DNA of 64,000 nucleotides from Psychrobacillus glaciei (GTDB lineage Bacteria > Bacillota > Bacilli > Bacillales_A > Planococcaceae): contig NZ_CP031223.1 of assembly GCF_008973485.1 (NCBI RefSeq), positions 744,001 through 808,000 of the forward strand, read 5' to 3'. A program made the translations under genes and the position numbers. The notes under the pieces are model-generated. The model made no database searches and had not been told where the DNA came from. It saw only the letters and a program-made list of their open reading frames with translations. Positions 15,536 through 25,338 of the stretch are shown piece after piece (within the stretch, counting starts at the first letter, position 1; the number at the start of each line of letters is the position of its first letter).

Positions 15536-17539
15536 ATGAAGAAAAAAGCTATCAAAATTGCAGCTTCAACTGCAGTAGCAGCTTCAGCATTCGTTGCAGC
15601 AGCACCAGCACACCAAGCTGACGCAGCAGTAAACGTAAATCAATTAGTATCAGACGCACAAAATGCAGGTACAGTATTAAAATGGGCTATCTCAGTAGAA
15701 GGTTCAGCTGATTTCGTAACTCAACCATTTGCACAATACAATGCAGCTAAAAAATCAATTGCAGCAGCAGAAGCAGCAGCAGCTAAACTTTCAGTTTCTG
15801 AAAAATTAAGCGTTGACGCTAAACTTGTAGATGCAAAAATCCAAGTTACTCGTGCTGGATACTACATCGATGCAATTACTTCAAGTAACAAAATTAAAGC
15901 TTTAACAACTACACTTGATGCAGCAATCGCATCAGGAGATATTGAAAAAGTAGAAGCTGCTTACCACCCTGCAACAGGTGAGTTCCGTAAACAAGCTAAA
16001 CTTTTAGACCGTGTATATGGTCAAACAACTCGTGACGAAATCCGTAACGCAGTTAAACCTGCTCTTGAAAAATCAGTAGCTTCAGTTAAAAACGAAGTAA
16101 CAGTTAACATGCTTGTTAAAGCAGCAGCAGCAGACGTTAAAGCAGGAAAAATTGCAGATGCACATGCGAAACTTGCAGAAGCGCAAGCAATTCTTGATGC
16201 AAACAAACTAAAATGGGCAACTGAATTGCAAAAATCAGTTACTGACGCAAAAACTGCAGCACCAGCAATTCCTGGAAATATCACTGTTGATACAGCAGCA
16301 TTCCACGGTGAAAAAGGCCAAACTTATGCAGTAACTGCTAATATTAAAACTACTACAGGCGCAGCTTACAATGGTGTAGTAGAGGTTTCTTTCGACGGTA
16401 AAGGGAAAAATGGAAACGGCGATTTAGCAAATACTTATCAATTTGTAAAAGTAGGCGCAAATACTGTTAATACATCTACTCCAACAACTGTTGATGTTGT
16501 TAACGGGCAATTAGTTTTAACTGTTACTAGTGCATCTGAAATCGCAGGTGGAAAAATCAAGTTTAAAACTCTAGCAGCTAATGGTAATGCCATTGATACT
16601 CAGTCTTCAGGAACATTGAATTTCTATGATAAAGAAACTGGTACTGCTAACTTAGATTCAAAAGAAGTAAAATATGTTGACGCAGCTAACAATTATTTTG
16701 TTACTACTGATCTTAAAAAATATACATTAAGTGCAAACGGAAATGTATTCCAAGATACAAACAATGCAGTTATCACTTTAGATGCATTTAAAGCTAAGTT
16801 AGCTGCTGGTGACCTTCTTAGAGGATCTTATAACTACAACGGTGGATCAGTTATTCAACTTTGGGTTCATAAAGTAGCAGAAGCTGAATTCGCGCTAGAT
16901 CAAGAAGTTAAAGCTGGAACACCTGCTTACCGTGTAGAAGGAAATACAGTTACTTTATCAGGTTCTGGAGAAGCTGGTAAATTAGTTTATATTTACAAAG
17001 GAACAGACAATGTAGGTGCTCTTACTCAAGTACAAGTAGGGTCAAATGGTCTATGGTCTACTTCAGTTGCAGTAACAACGGACAACACTATTTTCACTGT
17101 TCGTCAAGCAACTTCTGTAAATGAAACTCCTAAAACATATAGCCAAGCAGTTGCTACTGGTGAGACTGAAAAAGTAACAGTTACTCCTGGTAAATTTGTA
17201 GCTACAACATCATATGTTGGTGATAATTCAAAATCATTAGCTGGAAAAACAGTAGTATTTGCTTCTACAAAAGATGGAGCAAGTACGGCTGTAGTAGCTT
17301 CAAATGCTCAAATTACACTATTAGATGGCGATTTAACACGTGCAACTTATGTTAATGGTGTAAATGGTACTACAATTGTAGAATCAGCTGCTGGTTTTGA
17401 CATTAAATTTGGTGCACCATCAACTATCTCTGGTGGTAATGGAGTATTAGATGGTCAATTAACTGTTACATCTGTAACTGGAATTACAAATGCATATAAA
17501 TTACAAGTTAATGCTTCAGGAACTATTTCTGGTTATTAA
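15536..17539 (+). CDS. SbsC-type S-layer protein (probable main subunit)
   Basis: A 667-residue exported protein that should form the paracrystalline surface layer. Residues 1-31 are a signal peptide (MKKKAIKIAAST ... ADA/A). About 32-245 is an alanine-rich helical domain like the N-terminal wall-binding part of Geobacillus SbsC, with VSDAQNAGTVLKWAISVEG and FRKQAKLLDRVYGQTTRDEI as markers; no SLH motifs are present. The rest is beta-rich, ending VTGITNAYKLQVNASGTISGY. Codon use is strongly biased (CGT for Arg, GCA/GCT for Ala), a sign of very high expression. A strong promoter, long leader and 14-bp terminator isolate it. The glycan cluster lies directly downstream. AAGGGAG precedes the ATG. 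Confidence 0.85.
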   Translation: MKKKAIKIAASTAVAASAFVAAAPAHQADAAVNVNQLVSDAQNAGTVLKWAISVEGSADFVTQPFAQYNAAKKSIAAAEAAAAKLSVSEKLSVDAKLVDAKIQVTRAGYYIDAITSSNKIKALTTTLDAAIASGDIEKVEAAYHPATGEFRKQAKLLDRVYGQTTRDEIRNAVKPALEKSVASVKNEVTVNMLVKAAAADVKAGKIADAHAKLAEAQAILDANKLKWATELQKSVTDAKTAAPAIPGNITVDTAAFHGEKGQTYAVTANIKTTTGAAYNGVVEVSFDGKGKNGNGDLANTYQFVKVGANTVNTSTPTTVDVVNGQLVLTVTSASEIAGGKIKFKTLAANGNAIDTQSSGTLNFYDKETGTANLDSKEVKYVDAANNYFVTTDLKKYTLSANGNVFQDTNNAVITLDAFKAKLAAGDLLRGSYNYNGGSVIQLWVHKVAEAEFALDQEVKAGTPAYRVEGNTVTLSGSGEAGKLVYIYKGTDNVGALTQVQVGSNGLWSTSVAVTTDNTIFTVRQATSVNETPKTYSQAVATGETEKVTVTPGKFVATTSYVGDNSKSLAGKTVVFASTKDGASTAVVASNAQITLLDGDLTRATYVNGVNGTTIVESAAGFDIKFGAPSTISGGNGVLDGQLTVTSVTGITNAYKLQVNASGTISGY

Positions 17540-17557
17540 TTAGTAGTTTGAAAGATT

Positions 17558-17597
17558 TAAAACTGTTTCCCAACTATGTTGGGAAACAGTTTTTTTA
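17558..17597 (+). terminator. Terminator of the S-layer gene
   Basis: A perfect 14-bp stem AACTGTTTCCCAAC / GTTGGGAAACAGTT with a 3-base loop and a T7 tail, among the strongest hairpins in the window. Confidence 0.95.
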
Positions 17598-17747
17598 GTT
17601 TAATAAGCTTTATAATTGATCAAGGACGAGGAATTAGAAAATTATACAGTTCAAGGTAAGGTATATCATTACAGGATACTTTTGTATATAATAGTAATAG
17701 GGTGGAAAATGTGAAAAAACTGTAGTAGAAAGGTAGAGAGTAGTTGT

Positions 17748-18242
17748 ATGAAAATTTCAGATACAGCAATACGATATATAGTGTGCGCTATAGTTGCAGT
17801 ATTACTAATAGGACTTGGATATGCATCATTTGCAAGTAAAAAACAGGATGAACAATTTTTAGCTGACCAAGCAACTTATAATCAATCGCTACAGTATCTT
17901 CAGGAGGAGGACTTTGGTCAAGCAATACTACTGTTGCAACAGGTTGAAATAAATAATTCAAATAATGCAATTGTAAAATATTACTTAGGATTAGCACATG
18001 CAAATACAGGTGAGTGGAGTAAAGCTACTATGGAGTTTCAAACGGTACTCGATTTGAATCCATATAAGGTTAAAGATGGAGTGTTTATGATACAATTTGC
18101 AAATATACTGGTTGATGCAAAAAAACTAGATCAAGCAAAAGTTGTCCTTGAACATTGTCAAACATTACCCAACCCAGGACAAATGCCTGATTACCAGGAA
18201 CAAATTAATGCATTATTAAAGCGAATCTCAGTGGGTTCATGA
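17748..18242 (+). CDS. Membrane-anchored TPR protein
   Basis: A 164-residue protein with one N-terminal transmembrane helix (residues 9-29) and two to three tetratricopeptide repeats outside it (QSLQYLQEEDFGQAILLLQQ, KYYLGLAHANTGEWSKATME, and about 115-160). It probably scaffolds other proteins at the outer face of the membrane. The gene lies 13 bases ahead of the O-antigen-ligase homologue. Pairing of a TPR protein with such ligases is common in surface-glycan loci, so a role in glycan transfer or polymerisation is likely (inference). The ribosome site is weak. Confidence 0.65.
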   Translation: MKISDTAIRYIVCAIVAVLLIGLGYASFASKKQDEQFLADQATYNQSLQYLQEEDFGQAILLLQQVEINNSNNAIVKYYLGLAHANTGEWSKATMEFQTVLDLNPYKVKDGVFMIQFANILVDAKKLDQAKVVLEHCQTLPNPGQMPDYQEQINALLKRISVGS

Positions 18243-18258
18243 TAAGGAGTTACTATTG

Positions 18259-19827
18259 ATGAGTTATACTTTACATAGAAATGTACGTATTAAACGTGAT
18301 GAAAAAGAAGATCAACGTTCACAACAGCGAATAGATAAATGGATTTTTTATATTTTGATTACGGCTATCATTTTTATACCTTTACTTATTGGAGGACATG
18401 TAACAGAGGTAGTGAGTCCCCTGATAGCTGATGTTGATCGACTAATATCAGGTGGGCAAATTGATTTTTTTACATTCTATAAGTTTATAGCACTAGTAAC
18501 TTTAACTATAGCTGCGGTTTGTTTATTTTTGTATAAGTTATTTTTCTTAAATTATTTTTTACCGAAGCGACCAATATTATGGTTTTTTACTATTTTTTTA
18601 GTTGCGGTTTTACTTTCGACTATCCTTTCTCCAAATAAGTCAATAGCATTGCTTGGACAATATAACCGTTCAGATGGTGGGATTTCATACATATGCTACA
18701 TTTTATTAATGTTTGTTGCAATGCACATTAAATATCCTAAAAAAGTAATAGAATATGTGCTTTATTCCTTTTATCCATTAGTTATAGTTAATTTCATTTT
18801 AACCACAATGAATTTTACAGGGCATGATGCACTAACTTATAGTCTTGTTAAAAATGCTATGACGGCCTTTTCTCCAGAGATAGTGATTGGAGATAATTCA
18901 AAACTGATAGGTACACTTAATCACTGGAACTATATGAGCGGAATGTTTGCTCTAGTTACAGTTATGTACCTTTCATGGATTGTTATTGATACAAACAAAT
19001 TACGTAGACTAATTAATTTAGTTGCTGCGCTACTTTCATTTACGACTATGTTAATAGGTATGTCATCAAGCGGTTTTGTTACGTTTGTTTGTATTACTCC
19101 GTTAGTATTATGGATTGCAATTAGATCAACTAACAAAAAAATGGCATTCATATCCCTAGCTATTTTTTATGTTTTAGCGTTGCCTGTCTTCCATGTATTG
19201 TCGGTTAAAGATCCCAAAGTCTGGGATGAGTCAGTGGGATTCTTTCTTCCAGAAAATCCTTACGTTGTTGAACTGCCAAAAGATACTTCGTTAAAAGAGA
19301 TTAATGATTGGCATGTTTCAAAATTTTTCTTTAGTACTGTATTTGCAGCAGATGCTGCGTTTACATTGCCGGAGTTACCAAAAAATGCGTGGGGACCAGG
19401 AACTGGACGTATCTATATTTGGCAGAAAACACTTCAGTTAGTAAGTGAACGGCCTTTGTTTGGCTATGGATTAGATACTCTAATTTATAATTTTCCACAC
19501 TATGATATTGAAGCGCAAGGGAATTTAAATGAATTAACTATAGTTGATAAACCGCATAATTTATACGTCGGTATTGTTTATGGGACAGGAATAATCGGGT
19601 TATTTGGATTTTTGGGTATTGTCTTTAATATAGTTTGGGTTGCATTAAAAAAAATCTTTAGTTACAACAAATTATCATCACTTACCATAGTTTTGTGCGT
19701 TACATGGTTAGCATTTTTATTTCAAGCATTATTTAATGACTCTTTGCCCGGAACTACTACGCCAGTTTTTATTATAGGTGGGATAATAATGGGGCTGATT
19801 TACAACGACAAAGAAGCTTTGGAGTAA
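18259..19827 (+). CDS. O-antigen ligase/polymerase family protein (candidate S-layer oligosaccharyltransferase)
   Basis: A 522-residue protein with about twelve hydrophobic segments and a large extracellular loop (roughly 320-400), the layout of the Wzy_C/WaaL superfamily. The loop and following helix contain WGPGTGRIYIWQKTLQLV, FGYGLDTL and the KPHNLYVGIVYGTG motif with the conserved His typical of ligases. In Geobacillus stearothermophilus the equivalent WsaB transfers the finished glycan to the S-layer protein, which fits the position next to the S-layer gene and Wzm/Wzt. A Wzy-type polymerase is the alternative, though an ABC-export route makes ligase likelier. ATG 18259 follows AAGGAG; the TTG three bases upstream is possible. 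Confidence 0.75.
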   Translation: MSYTLHRNVRIKRDEKEDQRSQQRIDKWIFYILITAIIFIPLLIGGHVTEVVSPLIADVDRLISGGQIDFFTFYKFIALVTLTIAAVCLFLYKLFFLNYFLPKRPILWFFTIFLVAVLLSTILSPNKSIALLGQYNRSDGGISYICYILLMFVAMHIKYPKKVIEYVLYSFYPLVIVNFILTTMNFTGHDALTYSLVKNAMTAFSPEIVIGDNSKLIGTLNHWNYMSGMFALVTVMYLSWIVIDTNKLRRLINLVAALLSFTTMLIGMSSSGFVTFVCITPLVLWIAIRSTNKKMAFISLAIFYVLALPVFHVLSVKDPKVWDESVGFFLPENPYVVELPKDTSLKEINDWHVSKFFFSTVFAADAAFTLPELPKNAWGPGTGRIYIWQKTLQLVSERPLFGYGLDTLIYNFPHYDIEAQGNLNELTIVDKPHNLYVGIVYGTGIIGLFGFLGIVFNIVWVALKKIFSYNKLSSLTIVLCVTWLAFLFQALFNDSLPGTTTPVFIIGGIIMGLIYNDKEALE

Positions 19828-19930
19828 CAATATTTAGTCAGTGTTGATTAGTTCTGTAAAATAAATAATATTATTAGAGTGTTTGAATTTTGAATCAACT
19901 CTACATTAAATAGATTTGAGTAGGTGGCTT

Positions 19931-20725
19931 ATGTACCAAGGAAAAATACACGAATTAAAGCAAATAGCTAAATTGACAATAGAATTATCTAAAAGTGATT
20001 TAAAAAATAGATATGTAGGCTCTATACTAGGAGTTTTGTGGGGATTTATTCAACCTTTAATAACAATTTTGATTTTTTGGTTTGTTTTTCAAGTAGGCTT
20101 TAAGTCGATGCCTATTGATGATTTTCCATTTATATTATGGCTATTGTGTGCAATGATACCATGGTTCTTTTTTTCTGATGGATTAAATGGTGCTACGAAT
20201 TCAATAATAGAAAATAGTTATTTAGTTAAGAAAATGAATTTCAAAGTCGGAATATTACCGATAGTAAAAATACTATCTGCATTTTATATACATATATTTT
20301 TTATTGTATTTTTATTTTTTATGTTTTTCATTTACGGGTACGATTTTAGTATTTACAACTTGCAAATAGTGTATTACTTAATAGCTTCAATCTTGCTGTT
20401 ATTGGGTTTTTCCTACCTAACTTCAAGTCTAGTCATATTTTTAAAAGATATTGGTCATTTTGTAAATATGGTATTACAGTTTTGTTTTTGGATCACTCCA
20501 ATATTTTGGTCAATAGATATACTTCCGGAGAAATATATATTTTTAATAAAATTAAATCCGATATATTACATTACAGAAGGGTATAGATCCTCCTTAGTAT
20601 ACCACCAATGGTTTTGGGAGAAGCCGAATCTTACTTTATATTTTTGGGCATTTACCTTATTAAATATAATTGTTGGTTTTTATGTATATAGGAAATTAAG
20701 AGCACATTTTGCAGACGTATTATAG
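19931..20725 (+). CDS. wzm: ABC-2 type glycan exporter permease
   Basis: A 264-residue membrane protein of the ABC-2 polysaccharide exporter family, with an N-terminal amphipathic helix, the LKNRYVGSILGVLWGFIQP motif and six transmembrane segments. With Wzt it flips the lipid-linked glycan to the outside. I take ATG 19931, with TAGGTGG just upstream, over TTG 19916. The ATPase gene starts 10 bases after its stop. Confidence 0.9.
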   Translation: MYQGKIHELKQIAKLTIELSKSDLKNRYVGSILGVLWGFIQPLITILIFWFVFQVGFKSMPIDDFPFILWLLCAMIPWFFFSDGLNGATNSIIENSYLVKKMNFKVGILPIVKILSAFYIHIFFIVFLFFMFFIYGYDFSIYNLQIVYYLIASILLLLGFSYLTSSLVIFLKDIGHFVNMVLQFCFWITPIFWSIDILPEKYIFLIKLNPIYYITEGYRSSLVYHQWFWEKPNLTLYFWAFTLLNIIVGFYVYRKLRAHFADVL

Positions 20726-20735
20726 GAGTAGAAAA

Positions 20736-22004
20736 ATGGAAAATTTCGCAATTGTCGCAAGTAAAGTTACTAAAAAATACAAACTATATGATAAACCTAT
20801 TGATAGACTAAAAGATTCATTAAGTTTTTCAAAAAAAGAAAGTTATTCAAGAGAATTTTATGCTTTAAATGATATAAACTTTGATATTAAAAAAGGCGAA
20901 TCCGTTGGTATTATAGGTAAAAATGGATCTGGGAAATCTACATTACTCAAAATAATTACAGGGGTTCTAACTCCAACGTCAGGTTATATAAAAGTGGATG
21001 GAAAAATTTCTGCGATTTTGGAATTAGGAGCAGGGTTTAATCCGGATTACACTGGACTTCAGAATATCTTTTTAAGCGGAACAATCATGGGGTATTCAAA
21101 AGAGCAAATGGAGAGTAAGATACCAGAGATAATTGAGTTTGCTGATATTGGAGAGTTTATTAATCAACCTGTAAAAAACTATTCCAGTGGTATGTATGTC
21201 AGATTAGCGTTTTCGGTAGCCATAAGTGTTGATCCAGATATACTTATCGTGGATGAAGCTTTAAGTGTAGGCGATATTAGATTCCAACAAAAATGCTTAA
21301 GAAAAATAGAAGATATGAAGAAAAATAAAACTATCTTATTTGTTTCGCATGACCTCCTACAATTAAAAAAATTCTGTGATAGACTTATTTGGATAAATGA
21401 AGGTCATCTACAAGATTCTGGAGACCCAGAGGACATATCCAAGAAGTACCAAGCATTTATGGCAGGGAGTACTTTAGATAATTATGTGGAAGATGAATTA
21501 AATGATATACAGACTAAATCTACAGAAATTGATCCGATTGACAAAAGCCTTCAAATGTTTGGAGATAATAAAGCAAAAATACTAGGAATAAGTATGTTTG
21601 ATGATAAAAAAAATAAGATTTTTCAAACAGAGATGGGCGAAAGAGTAAATATTTCCATAAATGTGAGTTATAAAGAGGTCTTACAGAATCCGATAATTGG
21701 ATTTAGTGTAAAAGATAGGATTGGTAATATTGTGACTCAAACAAATACATTTGCTATAAAGCAATCTATGACAGATACTTTTGCAAACAAAAATTACATT
21801 TATAATTTTGAATTCATAGTACCACCATTAAAAAGAGGTAATTATTCAATTTCACCTGCCGTTGCATCGGGAACTCAACTTGAGCATACACAGCACTGTT
21901 GGGTTCATGATGCACTAATAATAAAAGTAGATGATAAGCAAGATCATGATTTAGAGGGGTTTATGGTTCTAGATAACGTATCTTTCGATGCAATACAAAA
22001 ATAA
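20736..22004 (+). CDS. wzt: ABC glycan exporter ATPase with C-terminal carbohydrate-binding domain
   Basis: A 422-residue partner of Wzm. The ATPase half (1-245) has Walker A GKNGSGKSTLLK, signature YSSGMYVRLAFSVA and Walker B ILIVDEALSVGD. The C-terminal ~150 residues are a beta-sandwich of the Wzt_C type, which in O8/O9a-like systems recognises the non-reducing-end cap (for example O-methyl) of the finished glycan. A methyltransferase domain in the next gene supplies a plausible cap. ATG 20736 is seven bases after AGGAG; the longer frame overlaps wzm. Confidence 0.92.
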   Translation: MENFAIVASKVTKKYKLYDKPIDRLKDSLSFSKKESYSREFYALNDINFDIKKGESVGIIGKNGSGKSTLLKIITGVLTPTSGYIKVDGKISAILELGAGFNPDYTGLQNIFLSGTIMGYSKEQMESKIPEIIEFADIGEFINQPVKNYSSGMYVRLAFSVAISVDPDILIVDEALSVGDIRFQQKCLRKIEDMKKNKTILFVSHDLLQLKKFCDRLIWINEGHLQDSGDPEDISKKYQAFMAGSTLDNYVEDELNDIQTKSTEIDPIDKSLQMFGDNKAKILGISMFDDKKNKIFQTEMGERVNISINVSYKEVLQNPIIGFSVKDRIGNIVTQTNTFAIKQSMTDTFANKNYIYNFEFIVPPLKRGNYSISPAVASGTQLEHTQHCWVHDALIIKVDDKQDHDLEGFMVLDNVSFDAIQK

Positions 22005-22014
22005 GGAGAATACA

Positions 22015-25000
22015 ATGGACTTTACTGGAGAAAGATTTATCCCAAATGTTATAGAAGAAGATGATGAAATAAAATCAGAACACTTACAAAGGTATCAATC
22101 CATAAAAGATCTGGTAAAAGGGAAAGTTGTATTAGATGCTGCTTGTGGAGAAGGTTATGGTTCGGATATATTGGCAAATCAGGCGCAAAAAATATACGGA
22201 ATAGATATTGACTCGGAATCAATAAGTCATGCTGAACAAAAATACATTAAACCCAATCTTCAATTCTTAACAGGAAGTATAGATAAACTACCATTCGAGG
22301 ATAGTTTTTTCGACATTATTATATCTTTTGAAACGATAGAGCATGTTGAAGAATATGTTCAAAATCTTTTTCTAAAAGAAATAAAAAGAGTAATGAAAGA
22401 AGATGGAATCTTAATAATCTCTACTCCAAACAAAAAGATATATACTGACGAAAGAAAATACAAAAATCCATTTCATGTAAAAGAATTTTATGAAGAAGAG
22501 TTTTATGGATTTTTAAAGCCTCATTTTAATAGTGTTGAATTTTTCTACCAACTAAAAGAAAATGTTCATGTATTGAGTAGAAAAAATGGGACTATATTAA
22601 ATAATTTAGATTCGGATGCTAATATTGGTGATAACGGTAAATATATAATAGCTATTTGCTCCGATTTAACGGACCAGGAGTATAATATTAACTCAGTAAT
22701 TATAGAAAACGGGAAATATAAAAAGAGTATTAATAGAATTGTAACACTTCAAGATGAAGTTGAAAGCCGGAACAACCATATAGCCTTTCAAGATAAAGAA
22801 ATTTTAGAGAAAAATAGTTCAATTAATTTAATCGAAAAAGAAAAAAATGAATATAAAATTCAATTAAATAACATGATTGAAGAATTAGAAGTTGTAAAGA
22901 AAAAAGAAAAAAATGAGTATGAAATTCGATTTAATAACATAATTAAAGAGTTAGAAAGTGTAAAAAAAGTAGAAATTGATTCGCTAAAAAATCAAATTAT
23001 ACAAGGCGAAGAACAAAATGAAAACTTAAGAGAAAAAGAAAGAATGTTAAACAATATCTTTGAATCAGATGGTTGGAAAATTCTTTTAAAATACTATAAA
23101 TGGAGAGATAAAATATTACCTTCTACTGGAAAAAGTAGATTATTTGTTAAGTTGTTCAAAAAGATTATTGTAAATAGAAACTTTAAATTGTTGAATAAAG
23201 AAAATGTGAAAAAGTTTATCTACTATACTAAAAATCAAAACTTCTCCATGTTAGAAAGTCGTGTTGACGATTATATTGAGAGAAATACATCTGATGCATC
23301 TGAACTTAAACTTGCGATTACACAAATTGAGCAAGAGTATCATCAAATTACTTTTAAAAGGTATCCATCACCAACAGTATCTATTGTTATTCCGGTATAC
23401 AATCAGTGGGATTACACTTATTCATGTTTAAAATCTATACTCACGAATACAGATCAAGTATCTTATGAAATTATTATTGCAGATGACATGTCAACAGATG
23501 AAACAACTAGAATTTCTGAATATGTAGAGAACATTAAGGTAGTTAGAGATGGAGAAAATAGAGGTTTCCTTTTAAATTGTAATAATGCTACAAAGTATGC
23601 TGAAGGAAAGTTTATTTTATTCCTCAATAATGACACTCAGGTCCAAGAAGGATGGCTAGATTCGCTAGTCGAATTGATAGAAAGTGATAGCCAAATTGGA
23701 ATGGTAGGTTCTAAATTAGTTTACCCAGATGGACGACTTCAAGAGGCTGGTGGGATCATTTGGAATGATGCCAGTGGATGGAACTTTGGTAGATTAGATG
23801 ATCCAGCTAAGTCAGAATATAATTACGTGAAAGAAGTGGACTATATATCTGGTGCAGCAATTATGATTAAAAAAGAACTATGGGAAGATATTGGTGGGTT
23901 TGATGAAAGATATGTGCCAGCATATTATGAGGACACAGATTTAGCATTTGAGGTCAGAAAACATGGATACAAAGTGATGTATCAACCAAAATCAGTAGTG
24001 GTGCATTTTGAAGGAATATCTCATGGTACCGATGAAAGCAGCAATATTAAGAAATATCAAGGCAAGAATAAAAATGTGTTTGTTAAAAAATGGGAAATTG
24101 AATTACAAAACTTTCATTTAATAAATGGAAAAGATGTTTTTTGGGCAAGGGATAGAAGTAGACTTTCGAAAACAATAGTAGTAGTTGACCATTATGTTCC
24201 GCACTATGACAAAGATGCAGGTGGAAGATGCACTTTCCAGTATCTAAAGTTATTTAGATCATTAGGGTTTAATGTGATATTCATTGGTGATAATTTTTAT
24301 CGACACGAGCCATATACTTCCGAACTACAAGCATTAGGGATAGAGGTTTTGTATGGAAATAACTATTCTAAAAATATTGAACAGTGGTTTAAGGAAAATG
24401 GAGAATATTTAGACTATGTTTATCTGAATAGACCCCATATAGCTATTAAATATATTGATATGGCAAGAAAACATACTCAAGCAAAAATTATTTACTTTGG
24501 GCTTGATTTGCATTATCTAAGAGAACTCAGAAACTATGAAGTAGAAAAAAATGAAGAACTATTAAAGTCATCAAAAGAGTGGAAGAAAATTGAATTTGAT
24601 TTATTTTCTAAAGCAGATGTGATACATGTAGTAGGCTCTTATGAACAAAATTTGTTGCAACAAGAATTTCCAAATAAAATTATTAGAAATCTACCTTTGT
24701 TTATGTTTAATGATGAAGAAATAGATATAGAAAATAAAAGTTTTGATAGTCGAGAAAATATATTATTTGTAGGTGGTTTCAATCATAAGCCTAATTATGA
24801 TGGTGTACTATGGTTTGTTAATGAAATTTTTCCGAATATACTGAGTGCAAAACCTAATATAAAATTCTACATTGTAGGTTCTAATCCACCTAACGACATA
24901 ATGGCGCTAAATTCTAAAAATATAATTGTGACGGGTTATGTGACTGAGGAAAAGCTGATGCAATATTATAGCGACTGTAGGATAGTAGTTGTTCCTTTAA

Positions 25001-25269
25001 GGTATGGAGCTGGTGTAAAAGGTAAAGTAGTTGAGGCGACATCCCATCATGTTCCGATCGTAACAACACCAATAGGATCAGAAGGTTTAATAGATTTTGA
25101 GCAGTACTCACTAATTGCAAAGGATAGTGAGGAATTTTCTCGAATGGTTATTGACCTATATGATGATATTGAAATGTGGACCAATCTATCAATGAAATCA
25201 AAAGACTATATAAGTAAGTACTTTACAACTAATGCAGCCCTTGAACAGATTAAGTTAGATATTAATTAG
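22015..25269 (+). CDS. Methyltransferase-coiled coil-GT2-GT4 fusion (WsaE-like)
   Basis: A 1084-residue multidomain glycan enzyme. Residues ~25-210 form a class I SAM methyltransferase (VVLDAACGEGYG, then the YGIDIDSESI acidic loop). About 236-355 is a charged coiled coil. About 450-690 is a GT2 glycosyltransferase (SIVIPVYNQWDYT, ILFLNNDTQ, YYEDTDLAFE). About 715-1084 is a GT4 transferase (DAGGRCTFQYLKLF, GAGVKGKVVEATS). The domain order and length match WsaE of G. stearothermophilus, which elongates the S-layer rhamnan and methylates the terminal residue. ATG 22015 is six bases after AAGGAG. Specificity for D- or L-rhamnose cannot be read from sequence. The coiled coil may act as a chain-length ruler, as in WbdD (inference). 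Confidence 0.88.
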   Translation: MDFTGERFIPNVIEEDDEIKSEHLQRYQSIKDLVKGKVVLDAACGEGYGSDILANQAQKIYGIDIDSESISHAEQKYIKPNLQFLTGSIDKLPFEDSFFDIIISFETIEHVEEYVQNLFLKEIKRVMKEDGILIISTPNKKIYTDERKYKNPFHVKEFYEEEFYGFLKPHFNSVEFFYQLKENVHVLSRKNGTILNNLDSDANIGDNGKYIIAICSDLTDQEYNINSVIIENGKYKKSINRIVTLQDEVESRNNHIAFQDKEILEKNSSINLIEKEKNEYKIQLNNMIEELEVVKKKEKNEYEIRFNNIIKELESVKKVEIDSLKNQIIQGEEQNENLREKERMLNNIFESDGWKILLKYYKWRDKILPSTGKSRLFVKLFKKIIVNRNFKLLNKENVKKFIYYTKNQNFSMLESRVDDYIERNTSDASELKLAITQIEQEYHQITFKRYPSPTVSIVIPVYNQWDYTYSCLKSILTNTDQVSYEIIIADDMSTDETTRISEYVENIKVVRDGENRGFLLNCNNATKYAEGKFILFLNNDTQVQEGWLDSLVELIESDSQIGMVGSKLVYPDGRLQEAGGIIWNDASGWNFGRLDDPAKSEYNYVKEVDYISGAAIMIKKELWEDIGGFDERYVPAYYEDTDLAFEVRKHGYKVMYQPKSVVVHFEGISHGTDESSNIKKYQGKNKNVFVKKWEIELQNFHLINGKDVFWARDRSRLSKTIVVVDHYVPHYDKDAGGRCTFQYLKLFRSLGFNVIFIGDNFYRHEPYTSELQALGIEVLYGNNYSKNIEQWFKENGEYLDYVYLNRPHIAIKYIDMARKHTQAKIIYFGLDLHYLRELRNYEVEKNEELLKSSKEWKKIEFDLFSKADVIHVVGSYEQNLLQQEFPNKIIRNLPLFMFNDEEIDIENKSFDSRENILFVGGFNHKPNYDGVLWFVNEIFPNILSAKPNIKFYIVGSNPPNDIMALNSKNIIVTGYVTEEKLMQYYSDCRIVVVPLRYGAGVKGKVVEATSHHVPIVTTPIGSEGLIDFEQYSLIAKDSEEFSRMVIDLYDDIEMWTNLSMKSKDYISKYFTTNAALEQIKLDIN

Positions 25270-25338
25270 ACGTGAAAATAAAATCTAGGTAAAATTTTAT
25301 AGTTTTTTAGAAACGACGATAGAAAGGAAGATTAATAA

